Source: Nocardia amamiensis NBRC 102102
GTDB taxonomy: Bacteria > Actinomycetota > Actinomycetes > Mycobacteriales > Mycobacteriaceae
Direction: 5' to 3'
Length of the DNA: 64,000 nucleotides
Assembly: GCF_001612745.1 (NCBI RefSeq)
Contig: NZ_BDBA01000004.1
Coordinates: 1 to 64,000, forward strand
Positions 6,943 to 15,568 of the stretch are shown here, in pieces; position 1 is the first letter of the stretch, and each line of letters opens with the position of its first letter. The notes under the pieces were generated by a model. It saw only the letters and a program-made list of their open reading frames with translations. It had not been told where the DNA came from and did not search any database. The translations under genes and the position numbers were made by a program.

Positions 6943-8622
6943 TCAGGCGATGGCGACCAGCCGGGCCGCGTTGGCGGATTCGTCGTCGGCCGCCTGGTTG
7001 GCGGCCAGCTCCGCATGCACCCGCTCGCGGTAGCGGGCGATCTCGCGCTCGGTGGCGGCGGCGTCCCAGCCCAGGTGGGCGCCGATCAGCCAGGCCACCT
7101 CCGGACCGGCGGCCAGTCCGCGGTCGGACGCCTCGATGGAGATCCGGGTCCGGCGGGTGAGCACGTCGTCCAGGTGCAGCGCGCCCTCGTGGGTCACCGC
7201 GTACACCGCCTCGGCGCCGAGGTAGTCCGGCGCCCCGGTCAGCGGCTTGCCGAGGTCGGGTTCGCGTGCGATCAGGTCGAACAGGTCGGTGATCGCCGAA
7301 CCGTAGCGCCCGAGCAGCCGCTCCACCGTCGCCCTCGGCAGGCCCGCACGCTGCGCGAGGCTGTCCAGGTCGGCGGCGAGTTCCTGGTAGCCGACCGCGC
7401 CGATGATCGGCAGATGCTCGGTCACCGACGGGGCCGCCGCCCGGCCGAGCCCCGCCACGGCCGCGTCGACGACGTCGGCGGCCATCACGCGGTAGGTGGT
7501 GTACTTGCCGCCCGCGATCACGAACAACCCTGGGGCCGGTTCGGCGACCGCGTGCTCCCGGGAGAGCGTCGCGGTGTCGGCCGACGCGCCGGACAGCAGC
7601 GGACGCAGCCCCGCGTAGGTGCCGACGACGTCCTCGTGCGTGAGCGGATCGCGCAGCACCCGGTTGACCTGGTCGAGCAGGTACCGCACGTCGGCGTTGC
7701 TGGCGGCCGGGTGGTCCTTGTCCAGCGACCAATCCGTGTCCGTGGTGCCGATGATCCAGTGCGCGTGCCACGGGATGACGAACAGCACGCTCTTCTCGGT
7801 GCGCATGATCAAGCCCGTGTCCAGGTTCAGGCGGTGGCGTGGCACCAGGATGTGCACGCCCTTGGACATGCGGACGTGGAACGGGAAATCGACCCCGGTC
7901 ATCCGGTTCATCTCGTCGGTCCACACGCCGGTCGCGCTGATCACCCGGCGCGCGCGCACGGTGTGCACCCGGCCGGTCTCCAGATCGGTGACCTCCGCGC
8001 CGACCACGCGTTCGCCGTCGCGCAGCAGCGCGGTCACCTTGGTGCGGGTGAGCACGGTCGCGCCGTGCTGGGCCGCGGTGCGGGCGATCATCATGGTGTG
8101 GCGGGCGTCGTCGACCTGGGCGTCGAAGTACCGGATGGCGCCGGTCAGCGCGTCCGCCCGCAAGGCGGGCGCCAGTTCCAGCGCGCGCGTGCGGGACAGG
8201 TGCCGGTGCATCGGCAGTGCGCGGGCACCGCCGATGGTGTCGTACAGCGCGACACCGGCTCCGATGTAGGCGCGCTCCCACACCCGATGCCGCAACGGCA
8301 GCAGGAACGGGACGGGCCGCACCAGGTGGGGCGCGAGGCGGTGCAGCAGCAGGCTGCGCTCTTTCAACGCCTCGCGCACCAGCCAGAAGTCGAGCTGCTC
8401 CAGATAACGCAAGCCACCGTGGATGAGCTTGCTGGAGCGGCTCGAGGTGCCTGCCGCGAAGTCCCTGGCCTCCACCAGGGTCACGGTCAGGCCGCGGGAG
8501 GCGGCGTCGAGGGCGGCGCCCGCGCCGACCACGCCACCGCCGATGACGAGCACATCGATCTCGGTGTCGCCGAGTGAGTTCACCGCGCGGGCGCGGTACT
8601 GGGAGTCCAATCGTGCGGACAC
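6943..8622 (-). CDS. glpD: Glycerol-3-phosphate dehydrogenase, FAD-dependent
   Basis: Oxidises sn-glycerol-3-phosphate to dihydroxyacetone phosphate at the membrane, passing electrons to quinone; 559 aa, full length. The FAD-binding motif VIGGGVVGAGAALDAASRG (about residues 25-43) and the conserved GTSSRSSKLIHGGLRYLEQ segment are present, with the helical C-terminal cap domain from about 400. The GTG start at 8622 is supported by AAGGAG ten bases upstream. It is the last gene of glpF-glpK-glpD and ends in a strong hairpin. A degraded copy of its last 45 codons and of the terminator lies just beyond, at 6449-6600. Confidence 0.96.
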   Translation of the reverse strand: MSARLDSQYRARAVNSLGDTEIDVLVIGGGVVGAGAALDAASRGLTVTLVEARDFAAGTSSRSSKLIHGGLRYLEQLDFWLVREALKERSLLLHRLAPHLVRPVPFLLPLRHRVWERAYIGAGVALYDTIGGARALPMHRHLSRTRALELAPALRADALTGAIRYFDAQVDDARHTMMIARTAAQHGATVLTRTKVTALLRDGERVVGAEVTDLETGRVHTVRARRVISATGVWTDEMNRMTGVDFPFHVRMSKGVHILVPRHRLNLDTGLIMRTEKSVLFVIPWHAHWIIGTTDTDWSLDKDHPAASNADVRYLLDQVNRVLRDPLTHEDVVGTYAGLRPLLSGASADTATLSREHAVAEPAPGLFVIAGGKYTTYRVMAADVVDAAVAGLGRAAAPSVTEHLPIIGAVGYQELAADLDSLAQRAGLPRATVERLLGRYGSAITDLFDLIAREPDLGKPLTGAPDYLGAEAVYAVTHEGALHLDDVLTRRTRISIEASDRGLAAGPEVAWLIGAHLGWDAAATEREIARYRERVHAELAANQAADDESANAARLVAIA

Positions 8623-8673
8623 AGCGGTATCTCTCCTTGTTTCGGTGTTATTCGGATAGGCCGACGTCGCCCC

Positions 8674-10194
8674 TCATTCGTCGACGTCGATCCAATCGAG
8701 GGTGCGGGCGACGGCCTTCTTCCAGCGCGCGTAACCGCGCTCGCGCTGCTCCTCCGACCAGGTGGGGCTCCAGCGCTTGGCCTCGTTCCAGTTCTGTTCG
8801 AGCTCGTCGGTGTCGTTCCAGAATCCGACGGCCAGCCCCGCCGCGTAGGCGGCGCCGAGCGCGGTGGTCTCGGCGACTACCGGACGCGACACCGGCACAC
8901 CGAGGAAGTCGGCCTGCAACTGCATGCACAGCTCATTGGCGGTGACGCCGCCGTCCACGCGCAGGACGTCCAGCTTCACACCGGAGTCGGCCTGCATGGC
9001 TTCGACCACGTCCCGGGTCTGGTAGCAGATCGATTCCAGCGTCGCCCGCGCGAGATGGGCGTTGGTGCTGTAGCGCGACAGGCCGACGATGGCGCCGCGC
9101 GCATCCGAGCGCCAGTACGGCGCGAACAATCCGGAGAACGCCGGGACGAAGTACACCCCGCCGTTGTCCTCGGCCTGCCGGGCCAGCGATTCGCTCTGCG
9201 ACGCACCGGAGATGATGCCCAGCTGATCGCGCAGCCACTGCACCGCCGAGCCGGTCACCGCGATCGAACCCTCCAGCGCGTACACCGGCTTGTCCGAGCC
9301 GAGCTGGTAGGCGACCGTGGTGAGCAGGCCGTGCTGCGACCGCACGATCTCGGTTCCGGTGTTCAGCAGCAGGAAGTTGCCGGTGCCGTAGGTGTTCTTG
9401 GCTTCGCCGGGACGGAAGCAGACCTGCCCCACCGTGGCCGCCTGCTGGTCGCCGAGCACACCCGACAGCGGCACCGCACCGCCGAACGGGCCGTCGGGGC
9501 GGGTGGTGCCGAACAGCTCCGGGTTGGACGAGGGGGCGATGGCGGGCAGCATCGCGCGCGGGATGCCGAAGATCGACAGCAGCTCGTCGTCCCAGTCCAG
9601 CGTCTCCAGGCTCATCAGCATGGTGCGGCTGGCATTGGTCGGATCGGTGACGTGTACCCCGCCGTCCACGCCGCCGGTGAGCTGCCACAGCAACCAGGTG
9701 TCGGTGGTGCCGAAGAGCGCGTCGCCGCGCTCGGCATCCTCGGCCACACCCGGGACGTTGTCCAGGATCCAGCGCAGCTTCCCGCCGGAGAAGTAGGTGG
9801 CGGGCGGCAGGCCCGCCTTGCGCCGGATCGTTTCGCCGTGCCCGGCCTTCTCCAGATCGGCGGCGATGCGATCGGTGCGGGTGTCCTGCCACACGATGGC
9901 GTTGCAGTACGGCCGCCCGGTCTTGCGGTTCCACACCACCGTGGTTTCGCGCTGGTTGGTGACGCCGACCGCGGCCAAGTCGCTCGCGACCAGGTCGGCC
10001 TTGGTGAGGGTGCTCTGGATGACCGCGCGGGTGCGCTCCCAGATCTCGGTCGGGTTGTGCTCCACCCACCCGGGGCGCGGCAGGATCTGCTCATGCTCGA
10101 GCTGGTGGCGGGCAACCTCGTTGCCGCTGTGGTCGAACACCATGAAACGGGTGCTCGTGGTGCCTTGGTCGATGGCGCCGACGAACTTGGTCAT
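8674..10194 (-). CDS. glpK: Glycerol kinase
   Basis: Phosphorylates glycerol to sn-glycerol-3-phosphate in the cytoplasm; 506 aa, full length for the FGGY family. The phosphate-binding loop [14 protein letters not shown] opens the protein, NQRETTVVW and LGDQQAA follow in the N-terminal lobe, and the second nucleotide-binding segment [18 protein letters not shown] lies near residue 405. It sits between the glycerol channel gene and glpD with gaps of about 35 and 51 bp, so the three should be one transcript. A second glycerol kinase gene is encoded across the IclR gene at 12120-13634. Confidence 0.96.
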   Translation of the reverse strand: MTKFVGAIDQGTTSTRFMVFDHSGNEVARHQLEHEQILPRPGWVEHNPTEIWERTRAVIQSTLTKADLVASDLAAVGVTNQRETTVVWNRKTGRPYCNAIVWQDTRTDRIAADLEKAGHGETIRRKAGLPPATYFSGGKLRWILDNVPGVAEDAERGDALFGTTDTWLLWQLTGGVDGGVHVTDPTNASRTMLMSLETLDWDDELLSIFGIPRAMLPAIAPSSNPELFGTTRPDGPFGGAVPLSGVLGDQQAATVGQVCFRPGEAKNTYGTGNFLLLNTGTEIVRSQHGLLTTVAYQLGSDKPVYALEGSIAVTGSAVQWLRDQLGIISGASQSESLARQAEDNGGVYFVPAFSGLFAPYWRSDARGAIVGLSRYSTNAHLARATLESICYQTRDVVEAMQADSGVKLDVLRVDGGVTANELCMQLQADFLGVPVSRPVVAETTALGAAYAAGLAVGFWNDTDELEQNWNEAKRWSPTWSEEQRERGYARWKKAVARTLDWIDVDE

Positions 10195-10229
10195 CGCGGT
10201 CCTTTCGAGAAACTGCTGTCGGAAACGGA

Positions 10230-11045
10230 TCAGAACAGGAACTGGGCTGCGAGACCGGCGAGCGCGCCGCCGACCAGCGGGCCGAGCACCGGCACCCAGG
10301 CATAACCCCAGTCGGAGTTCTTGCCGCGCGGTTCGGTGCCGGCTTCCGGAGATTCCAGCGCCGCACCGGCGCCAACGGTGACCGGCACCCGGTTCGCCTC
10401 GGCAGGCACGGGCTTGCTGACCGGCAGCAGTGCGTGCGCGATGCGCGGACCGAGGTCGCGAGCCGGGTTGATGGCGTATCCGGTCGGGCCGCCGAGCGAC
10501 GCGCCGATGCCGACGACAAGGAACGCCGCCGCGACCGGGCCGAGCCCGGTGGGGGTGTGCCCGAACGCGAGGATCACCAGGACCAGGGTGAACGTGCCGA
10601 TCACCTCGGTGGCGAAGTTCCAGCGGAAGGCGCGGATCGCGGGGCCGGTGGCGAACACCGCGAGCTTCTTCTCCTCGTCGGTCTCCTCGTCGAAGTGGCG
10701 CTTGTAGGCCAGGTAGGCAGCGGTCGCGCCGAGGAAGGCGCCGACCAGCTGACCGCTCAGATAGGCGAGCGTGGTGGCGCCCGAGATGGCGATTCCGGAG
10801 GAGTACTCGTCGGCGCCGCTGAACAGGATGCCGATGGTGACCGCGGGATTGAGGTGGCCGCCGGTCTTATAGGCGACATAAACGCCGGCCAGCACCGCGA
10901 ACCCCCATCCAATGTTGATCAGTAGCCAGCCGCCGTCCTGTCCCTTGGACTTGGCCAGCAGTACGTTCGCGACCACACCGACCCCGAGCAGCAGCAGTAC
11001 CCCTGTACCGAGTGCTTCGCTGAGGAAGATTGAGCCGAAGTTCAT
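10230..11045 (-). CDS. glpF: Glycerol uptake facilitator (aquaglyceroporin)
   Basis: A six-helix MIP-family channel for glycerol, about 271 aa. Both half-helix signatures are present: NPAVT after GGHL (about residue 69) and NPARD (about residue 200); the aspartate after the second NPA is the hallmark of glycerol-conducting members. The start [20 protein letters not shown] at 11045 is chosen because the first helix follows directly and GGAGGCTCA lies upstream. A C-terminal extension between helices 5 and 6 ([12 protein letters not shown] to EPRGKNSD) is longer than in E. coli GlpF and is polar. First gene of the glpFKD operon, directly opposite the iclR-like gene and its operators. Confidence 0.93.
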   Translation of the reverse strand: MNFGSIFLSEALGTGVLLLLGVGVVANVLLAKSKGQDGGWLLINIGWGFAVLAGVYVAYKTGGHLNPAVTIGILFSGADEYSSGIAISGATTLAYLSGQLVGAFLGATAAYLAYKRHFDEETDEEKKLAVFATGPAIRAFRWNFATEVIGTFTLVLVILAFGHTPTGLGPVAAAFLVVGIGASLGGPTGYAINPARDLGPRIAHALLPVSKPVPAEANRVPVTVGAGAALESPEAGTEPRGKNSDWGYAWVPVLGPLVGGALAGLAAQFLF

Positions 11046-11138
11046 CGTTGAGCCTCCGTTTCGCCCCGCAGGTCGCGGGCGCGACCGTGCGTGAAACGGA
11101 AAATTACGGGGGGATTTCACAGTCCGACATAGCTCGTG

Positions 11139-11153
11139 TTCGACAATGTCGAA
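11139..11153. promoter_or_regulatory. IclR-type operator 1 (glpF side)
   Basis: TTCGACAATGTCGAA is a perfect palindrome around one base, about 95 bp upstream of glpF. A nearly identical palindrome lies at 11262-11280, so both probably bind the adjacent IclR regulator. Confidence 0.75.
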
Positions 11154-11226
11154 TGGCTCGGCTGGTTGCCGGAACGCGGCGCCACTACCGTCCGACCCGC
11201 GAGGAGGATGTATGGCGCAGCTCACA

Positions 11227-11250
11227 CTGGGTTTCAATGATGTAACCCAG
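11227..11250. promoter_or_regulatory. Inverted repeat in the glpF/iclR divergent region
   Basis: CTGGGTT (11227-11233) and AACCCAG (11244-11250) form a perfect 7-bp dyad with a 10-bp spacer between the two IclR-type palindromes. It may be a binding site for a second regulator. Confidence 0.4.
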
Positions 11251-11261
11251 GTATCACCGAA

Positions 11262-11280
11262 GATTCGACATTGTCGAATC
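11262..11280. promoter_or_regulatory. IclR-type operator 2 (iclR side)
   Basis: GATTCGACATTGTCGAATC is a 19-bp palindrome sharing its 15-bp core with operator 1 except for the central base. It ends 26 bp before the chosen regulator start and could mediate autorepression. Confidence 0.75.
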
Positions 11281-11306
11281 GCGACTTGCCGGATAGGTTT
11301 CCCGAT

Positions 11307-12071
11307 ATGCCAGGTCCGATCCAATCAATCGAGCGGGCGGCGGCTGTCTTGCGGTTGCTGGCCCGTGGATCCGGCCGTCTCGGCATCGGCGACATCGCGG
11401 GTGCGCTGGATCTGGCCAAGCCGACCGCGCACGGCATTCTGCGCACGTTGCAGGGCGTCGGTTTCGTCGAGCAGGACCCGGCGACCGGCAGGTATCAGCT
11501 CGGTGCGGCGCTGCTGCACCTGGGCACCAGCTATCTCGACGCCAACGAGCTGCGCTCACGGGCGATCAACTGGGCCGACGCGCTGGCGGCGCGTACCGGA
11601 GAGTCGGTGCGGATCGGCGCCCCGGTCGACGGCGCGGTGGTGGTGGTCCACCACGTGTTCCGGCCGGACAACACCGAGCAGGCGCTCGAGCTCGGCGAAC
11701 TCCTGCCCCCGCACGCCACCGCTCTGGGCAAGGTCCTGCTGGCCTACGACACCGACCTGGCCGCCACGGTACGCGGAAGCGAACTGGCTCCGCTCACCCA
11801 CCGCACTCTCGTCGACCGAGCCGCGCTGGCCAGGGCGCTGGCCGGGGTACGGCAGGCCGGTTGGGCAGGTGAAACCGAGGAGTTCCGGTCGGGCGAGGCG
11901 GGTATCGCCGCGCCGATCCGGGCGCCCGGCGGTCTCGTGGTCGGCGCGATCGGCATCACCGGCCGGGTGGATCGGTTGTGCGACGCACAGTTGCGGCACC
12001 GGCGGGCGCTGGTCGGTTTCGTCCTCGACGCCGCACGGGCGGTCTCGAGGGATCTCGGTGCCCCGCACTGA
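11307..12071 (+). CDS. IclR-family regulator of glycerol genes (GylR/GlpR-like)
   Basis: A 254-aa IclR regulator: N-terminal winged helix (SIERAAAVLRLLARGSGRLGIGDIA region, recognition helix LAKPTAHGILRTL) and C-terminal effector domain ending in the conserved GEAGIAAPIRAPGGLVVGAIGITG strand. In Streptomyces the equivalent GylR controls glycerol catabolism, and here glycerol genes lie on both sides. The start MPGPIQSIERA at 11307 is chosen because that is where IclR homology begins; a TTG at 11271 inside the operator is less likely. Glycerol or glycerol-3-phosphate is the probable effector (family knowledge). Confidence 0.9.
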   Translation: MPGPIQSIERAAAVLRLLARGSGRLGIGDIAGALDLAKPTAHGILRTLQGVGFVEQDPATGRYQLGAALLHLGTSYLDANELRSRAINWADALAARTGESVRIGAPVDGAVVVVHHVFRPDNTEQALELGELLPPHATALGKVLLAYDTDLAATVRGSELAPLTHRTLVDRAALARALAGVRQAGWAGETEEFRSGEAGIAAPIRAPGGLVVGAIGITGRVDRLCDAQLRHRRALVGFVLDAARAVSRDLGAPH

Positions 12072-12119
12072 GTTCCGGCAGGCCGGTGACCGGCCGACTT
12101 CGGCCGAAGGCGGCCGCCG

Positions 12120-13634
12120 ATGACGCAACGCTACGTGCTGTCCATCGACCAGGGCACCACCTCCACCCGCTGCATCCTGTTCGACCAGCGCGCCCGCTTG
12201 GTCGGCGTCGGGCAGCGCCCGCATCAGCAGTACCATCCGCGCCCGGGATGGGCCGAGCAGGACGCGCTGGAGATCTGGCGCAACGTCGAACGGATCGTGC
12301 CGCAGGCGATGCGGGATTCCGGCGTCGCCGCCAACCAGATCGTCGCGCTCGGCATCGCTAATCAGCGTGAGACCACCGTGGTGTGGGACCGCCGCACCGG
12401 GATGCCGATCGGGCGCGCCATCGTCTGGCAGGACGTGCGCACCGAGGATTTGGTCGGCGAAATGCGCGAACGTCCGGGTGCGGACCGGATCCGCGAGCTG
12501 TGCGGCCTGCCGCTGGCCACGTACTTCGCGGCGCCGCGGCTGCGGTGGATGCTGGACGCCGTCCCGGGTCTGCGCGAGCGCGCCGAGCGCGGCGAGGTGC
12601 TGTTCGGCACCATGGAGACCTGGCTGATCTGGAATCTCACCGGCGGTGTCGACGGCGGGCTGCACCTCACCGATGTCACCAATGCCAGCCGCACTTTGCT
12701 GATGAACCTCAGCACCCTCACCTGGGACGACGAACTGCTGGCGTTCTTCGGCATTCCCGCCGCGATGCTGCCGCACATCCAGCGCTCCACCGCGTCCTAT
12801 GGTGTGACCCGCCGGGTGGTGCCCAGCATCCCGATCGCCGCCGCGCTGGGCGACCAGCACGCCGCCCTGTTCGGCCAAACCTGTTTCGCGCGCGGGGAAA
12901 CCAAGTGCACCTACGGCACCGGCGGATTCCTCATGATGAACACCGGACGCGAGCTGGTGCGGTCCGAGCACGGTCTGCTCACCACGATCGGCTACCAGAT
13001 CGGTCCCGAGCCGGTGTACGCGTTGGAGGGACCGATCGCGGTCACCGGCTCGCTCGTGCAGTGGGTGCGGGACAACATCGGCCTGGTCACCAGCGCACCG
13101 GAGATCGAAACCCTCGCGCGCAGCGTCGAAGACAACGGCGGCTGCTATGTGGTGCCCGCCTTCTCCGGGCTGTACGCGCCACACTGGCGCAGCGACGCCC
13201 GCGGCCTCATCGCCGGACTGACCTCTTACATCACCAAGGGGCATATCGCCCGCGCCGTGCTGGAGGCCACCGCGTGGCAGACCCGCGACGTGGTCGAGGC
13301 GATGAACACCGACTCCGGCCTGCAGGCCGCCGCCCTGCGCGTGGACGGCGGCATGACGTCGAACAACCTGCTCATGCAGATCGTGGCCGACGTGCTCGAC
13401 GTTCCCGTCCTGCGTCCGTTCGTCGCCGAAACCGTCTCGCTCGGCGCGGCGTATGCCGCCGGCCTCGCCGTCGGCTACTGGCCGGATCTGGAAGGGCTGC
13501 GCAATAATTGGCGCCTTGCCGCCCAATGGATTCCGCGGATGGACCCGGCGCATCGCGAGAACGAGTACGAGAATTGGCGGCGCGCGGTCGAGCTGACTTT
13601 CGGCTGGGTGCAATCGAAACCGCGGGCCCGGTAG
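12120..13634 (+). CDS. glpK: Second glycerol kinase
   Basis: A full-length FGGY glycerol kinase of 504 aa, clearly paralogous to the one at 8674-10194 but well diverged. It keeps [16 protein letters not shown] at the start, [25 protein letters not shown] and the late DGGMTSNNLLMQIVADVL adenosine-binding segment. It follows the IclR gene by 48 bp in the same direction and is probably cotranscribed with the regulator. Two glycerol kinases under one operator system could separate uptake-linked and constitutive functions, or one could have shifted substrate; the sequence does not decide. Confidence 0.94.
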   Translation: MTQRYVLSIDQGTTSTRCILFDQRARLVGVGQRPHQQYHPRPGWAEQDALEIWRNVERIVPQAMRDSGVAANQIVALGIANQRETTVVWDRRTGMPIGRAIVWQDVRTEDLVGEMRERPGADRIRELCGLPLATYFAAPRLRWMLDAVPGLRERAERGEVLFGTMETWLIWNLTGGVDGGLHLTDVTNASRTLLMNLSTLTWDDELLAFFGIPAAMLPHIQRSTASYGVTRRVVPSIPIAAALGDQHAALFGQTCFARGETKCTYGTGGFLMMNTGRELVRSEHGLLTTIGYQIGPEPVYALEGPIAVTGSLVQWVRDNIGLVTSAPEIETLARSVEDNGGCYVVPAFSGLYAPHWRSDARGLIAGLTSYITKGHIARAVLEATAWQTRDVVEAMNTDSGLQAAALRVDGGMTSNNLLMQIVADVLDVPVLRPFVAETVSLGAAYAAGLAVGYWPDLEGLRNNWRLAAQWIPRMDPAHRENEYENWRRAVELTFGWVQSKPRAR

Positions 13635-13638
13635 CCGA

Positions 13639-13656
13639 CTTTCGCGCGTGCGAAAG
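13639..13656 (+). terminator. Hairpin after the second glycerol kinase
   Basis: CTTTCGC (13639-13645) pairs perfectly with GCGAAAG (13650-13656) around GCGT, five bases after the stop codon. Confidence 0.55.
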
Positions 13657-14227
13657 CGCCCGAACACCACCGGCATCTCCCGCGAGGTGTCGGGCACCAT
13701 ACGCCCGGCGGCGATCAACGTTTGCCGTGCTGCTGCATTGCGCGGGCACGTGTCGGCGTGGCATCCGCGATGGCGCTGCATGGTGGCGTGCGCTTCAGGC
13801 AAGCTCAGCGGGTGGTCGGCTGCCTCCTGCGCGCAGAGACCGCCGCACCGCAGTATGCCCGGGGCCTTGTGCATGTCCAAGAACTAGTCGGGCACATGAT
13901 GCGCTCGGCGCGACGTGACCTCACAACGGGCGAACTCGGCCGCCTCGCGCAACGAGTCGGCGTCATACCCGTCTGACCGACAGGAGTTAGGAGTCGAGTT
14001 TTCCGCGCACCTGGTCTACGGCGTGGCCGAGCGGTGGTCGGCCTTCACCAACCGGGTTCGACGGCCGAAACTTCGAATCGGCTGTGGCCGATGCGGCGCG
14101 GCATAGTTCGCACGAAACACCCCTGGACAGTACGCTCCTCGAAGTAGCACTAGTTGTTCGGCGGCCGAAAGCCGGGAGGCGCGGATGACCGCGTCCCCAC
14201 AACACACGAATATCTGGAGTTCCATTC
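13657..14227. other. Intergenic region of about 570 bp
   Basis: Frames here lack consistent third-position GC bias and give Arg/Ala/Ser-rich low-complexity translations. The last ~70 bp contain the ribosome-binding site for the next gene. No other feature could be supported. Confidence 0.45.
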
Positions 14228-15484
14228 TTGAGTACGACACAGTCCCGACCGGACACCCCGACCTGTCCGGTCGTCCACGGCTCGCCGATGGCTTCCGAAG
14301 GTCCGAGGGTGCCGCTGTACTCGTCGGAATTCGCCTCGGATCCGCACCGTGTTTACGACGAAATGCGAAGGCAGTACGGCTCTTTGGCTCCGGTTGAGCT
14401 GGCGCCGGGCGTGCCGGCCACGTTGGTGGTCGGGTATGACACCGCGCTGCGGATTCTCAACGATCCCGAGCACTTCCCTGTCGATCCGCGCACCTGGCAG
14501 CAGAACATCCCGGCCGACTGCCCGGTCCTGCCGCTTATGGAGTGGCGTCCCAACGGGACTCGAAACGACGGAGCGGTCCTCCAGCGCTACCGGCAGGCAA
14601 TCACCACGAGTATCGACGCGGTAGATCTGTACGCTCTCCATGCCACCGTGGAGAAGATCGCCATCCCGCTGGTCAACACCTTTTGCCAGGCCGGTGCAGC
14701 CGATCTGATCAGCCAGTACGCGCTCCCACTTTCCTTCGCGGTCACCGATTCCCTGCTCGGCTGCCCGCCGGAGATCGGACGGCGGGTCGCCGCAGGCATG
14801 GCCGCGATGCTCGAGGGGATCGATGCCGAGGACGGCAACCAGATGATCGCCGAGGCGCTGCTGGAACTGGTGGCCCTCAAACGAACCCATCCTGGCAACG
14901 ACATCACCTCGCTACTGCTGCGGCATCCGGCCGAACTCGATGAACTGGAGATGATCCACCAGCTGACGAGCTTCTACGGCGCCGGGATCGAACTGCAACA
15001 GAACCTGATCGGCAATACCCTGCTGCTGATCCTCACCGACGAACGCTTCGGCGGAAGCGTCGTCGCCGGGAACCTGTCCACCCGCGACGCTCTGGACGAA
15101 GTCTTGTTCAACAACCCGCCGCTGGCAAACCTCCTCACCACCTACCCCCGTCAGCCGATCCTCATCGACGACGTCTGGCTGCCCGCGCACCAGCCGATCC
15201 TCATCAGCATGGCCGGCTGCAACAACGACCCCGCGATCCGGACCGAGAATCGCACAGGCAATCGCTCGCATCTGGCATGGGGCATCGGCCCACACGCCTG
15301 CCCCGCGCCGTCGCTGGCCTACATGATCGCTCAGGACGCGATCGATCAGCTTCTCGATGCGCTGCCCGAGATCCGGCTGGCCGTACCTGCCGACGCACCG
15401 ACCTGGCGGCCTGGTCCCTTCCACCGGGCCTTAGTGGCTCTGCCGGTCACCTTTCCCCCTTCTGCTCCGTTGAACGAGCACTGA
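14228..15484 (+). CDS. Atypical cytochrome P450 lacking ExxR
   Basis: A P450-fold protein of 418 aa with eroded catalytic motifs. The heme loop WGIGPHACPAP retains the axial cysteine (Cys358), but Trp replaces the usual Phe and Pro the glycine after Cys. The I-helix AGxET is GAGIE. The K-helix ExxR reads EVLF (291-294), so the near-invariant arginine is missing. Streptomyces CYP157-type proteins are known to tolerate ExxR loss. The TTG start has CTGGAG eight bases upstream. The next gene, 84 bp downstream, is a WS/DGAT-type acyltransferase, suggesting a two-gene unit in which this protein may bind heme in an unusual or non-catalytic role. Confidence 0.85.
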   Translation: MSTTQSRPDTPTCPVVHGSPMASEGPRVPLYSSEFASDPHRVYDEMRRQYGSLAPVELAPGVPATLVVGYDTALRILNDPEHFPVDPRTWQQNIPADCPVLPLMEWRPNGTRNDGAVLQRYRQAITTSIDAVDLYALHATVEKIAIPLVNTFCQAGAADLISQYALPLSFAVTDSLLGCPPEIGRRVAAGMAAMLEGIDAEDGNQMIAEALLELVALKRTHPGNDITSLLLRHPAELDELEMIHQLTSFYGAGIELQQNLIGNTLLLILTDERFGGSVVAGNLSTRDALDEVLFNNPPLANLLTTYPRQPILIDDVWLPAHQPILISMAGCNNDPAIRTENRTGNRSHLAWGIGPHACPAPSLAYMIAQDAIDQLLDALPEIRLAVPADAPTWRPGPFHRALVALPVTFPPSAPLNEH

Positions 15485-15568
15485 GAATCTCGCAATCTCC
15501 CGCCCGCGTCGGAAGCGACTATCGGCCGGCGATGCCACCGAAGCCGCACAATTGAAGGAAACTGCACG

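Noticed and set aside
6568..8577. 669-codon plus-strand ORF
   Set aside because: Antisense to glpD; low-complexity, Gly/Arg/Val/His-rich translation with no recognisable domain.
11556..13880. 774-codon minus-strand ORF
   Set aside because: It is antisense to the IclR and second glycerol kinase genes. Its translation is Arg/His/Gly/Ala-rich without domains and arises from GC-rich codons of the real genes.
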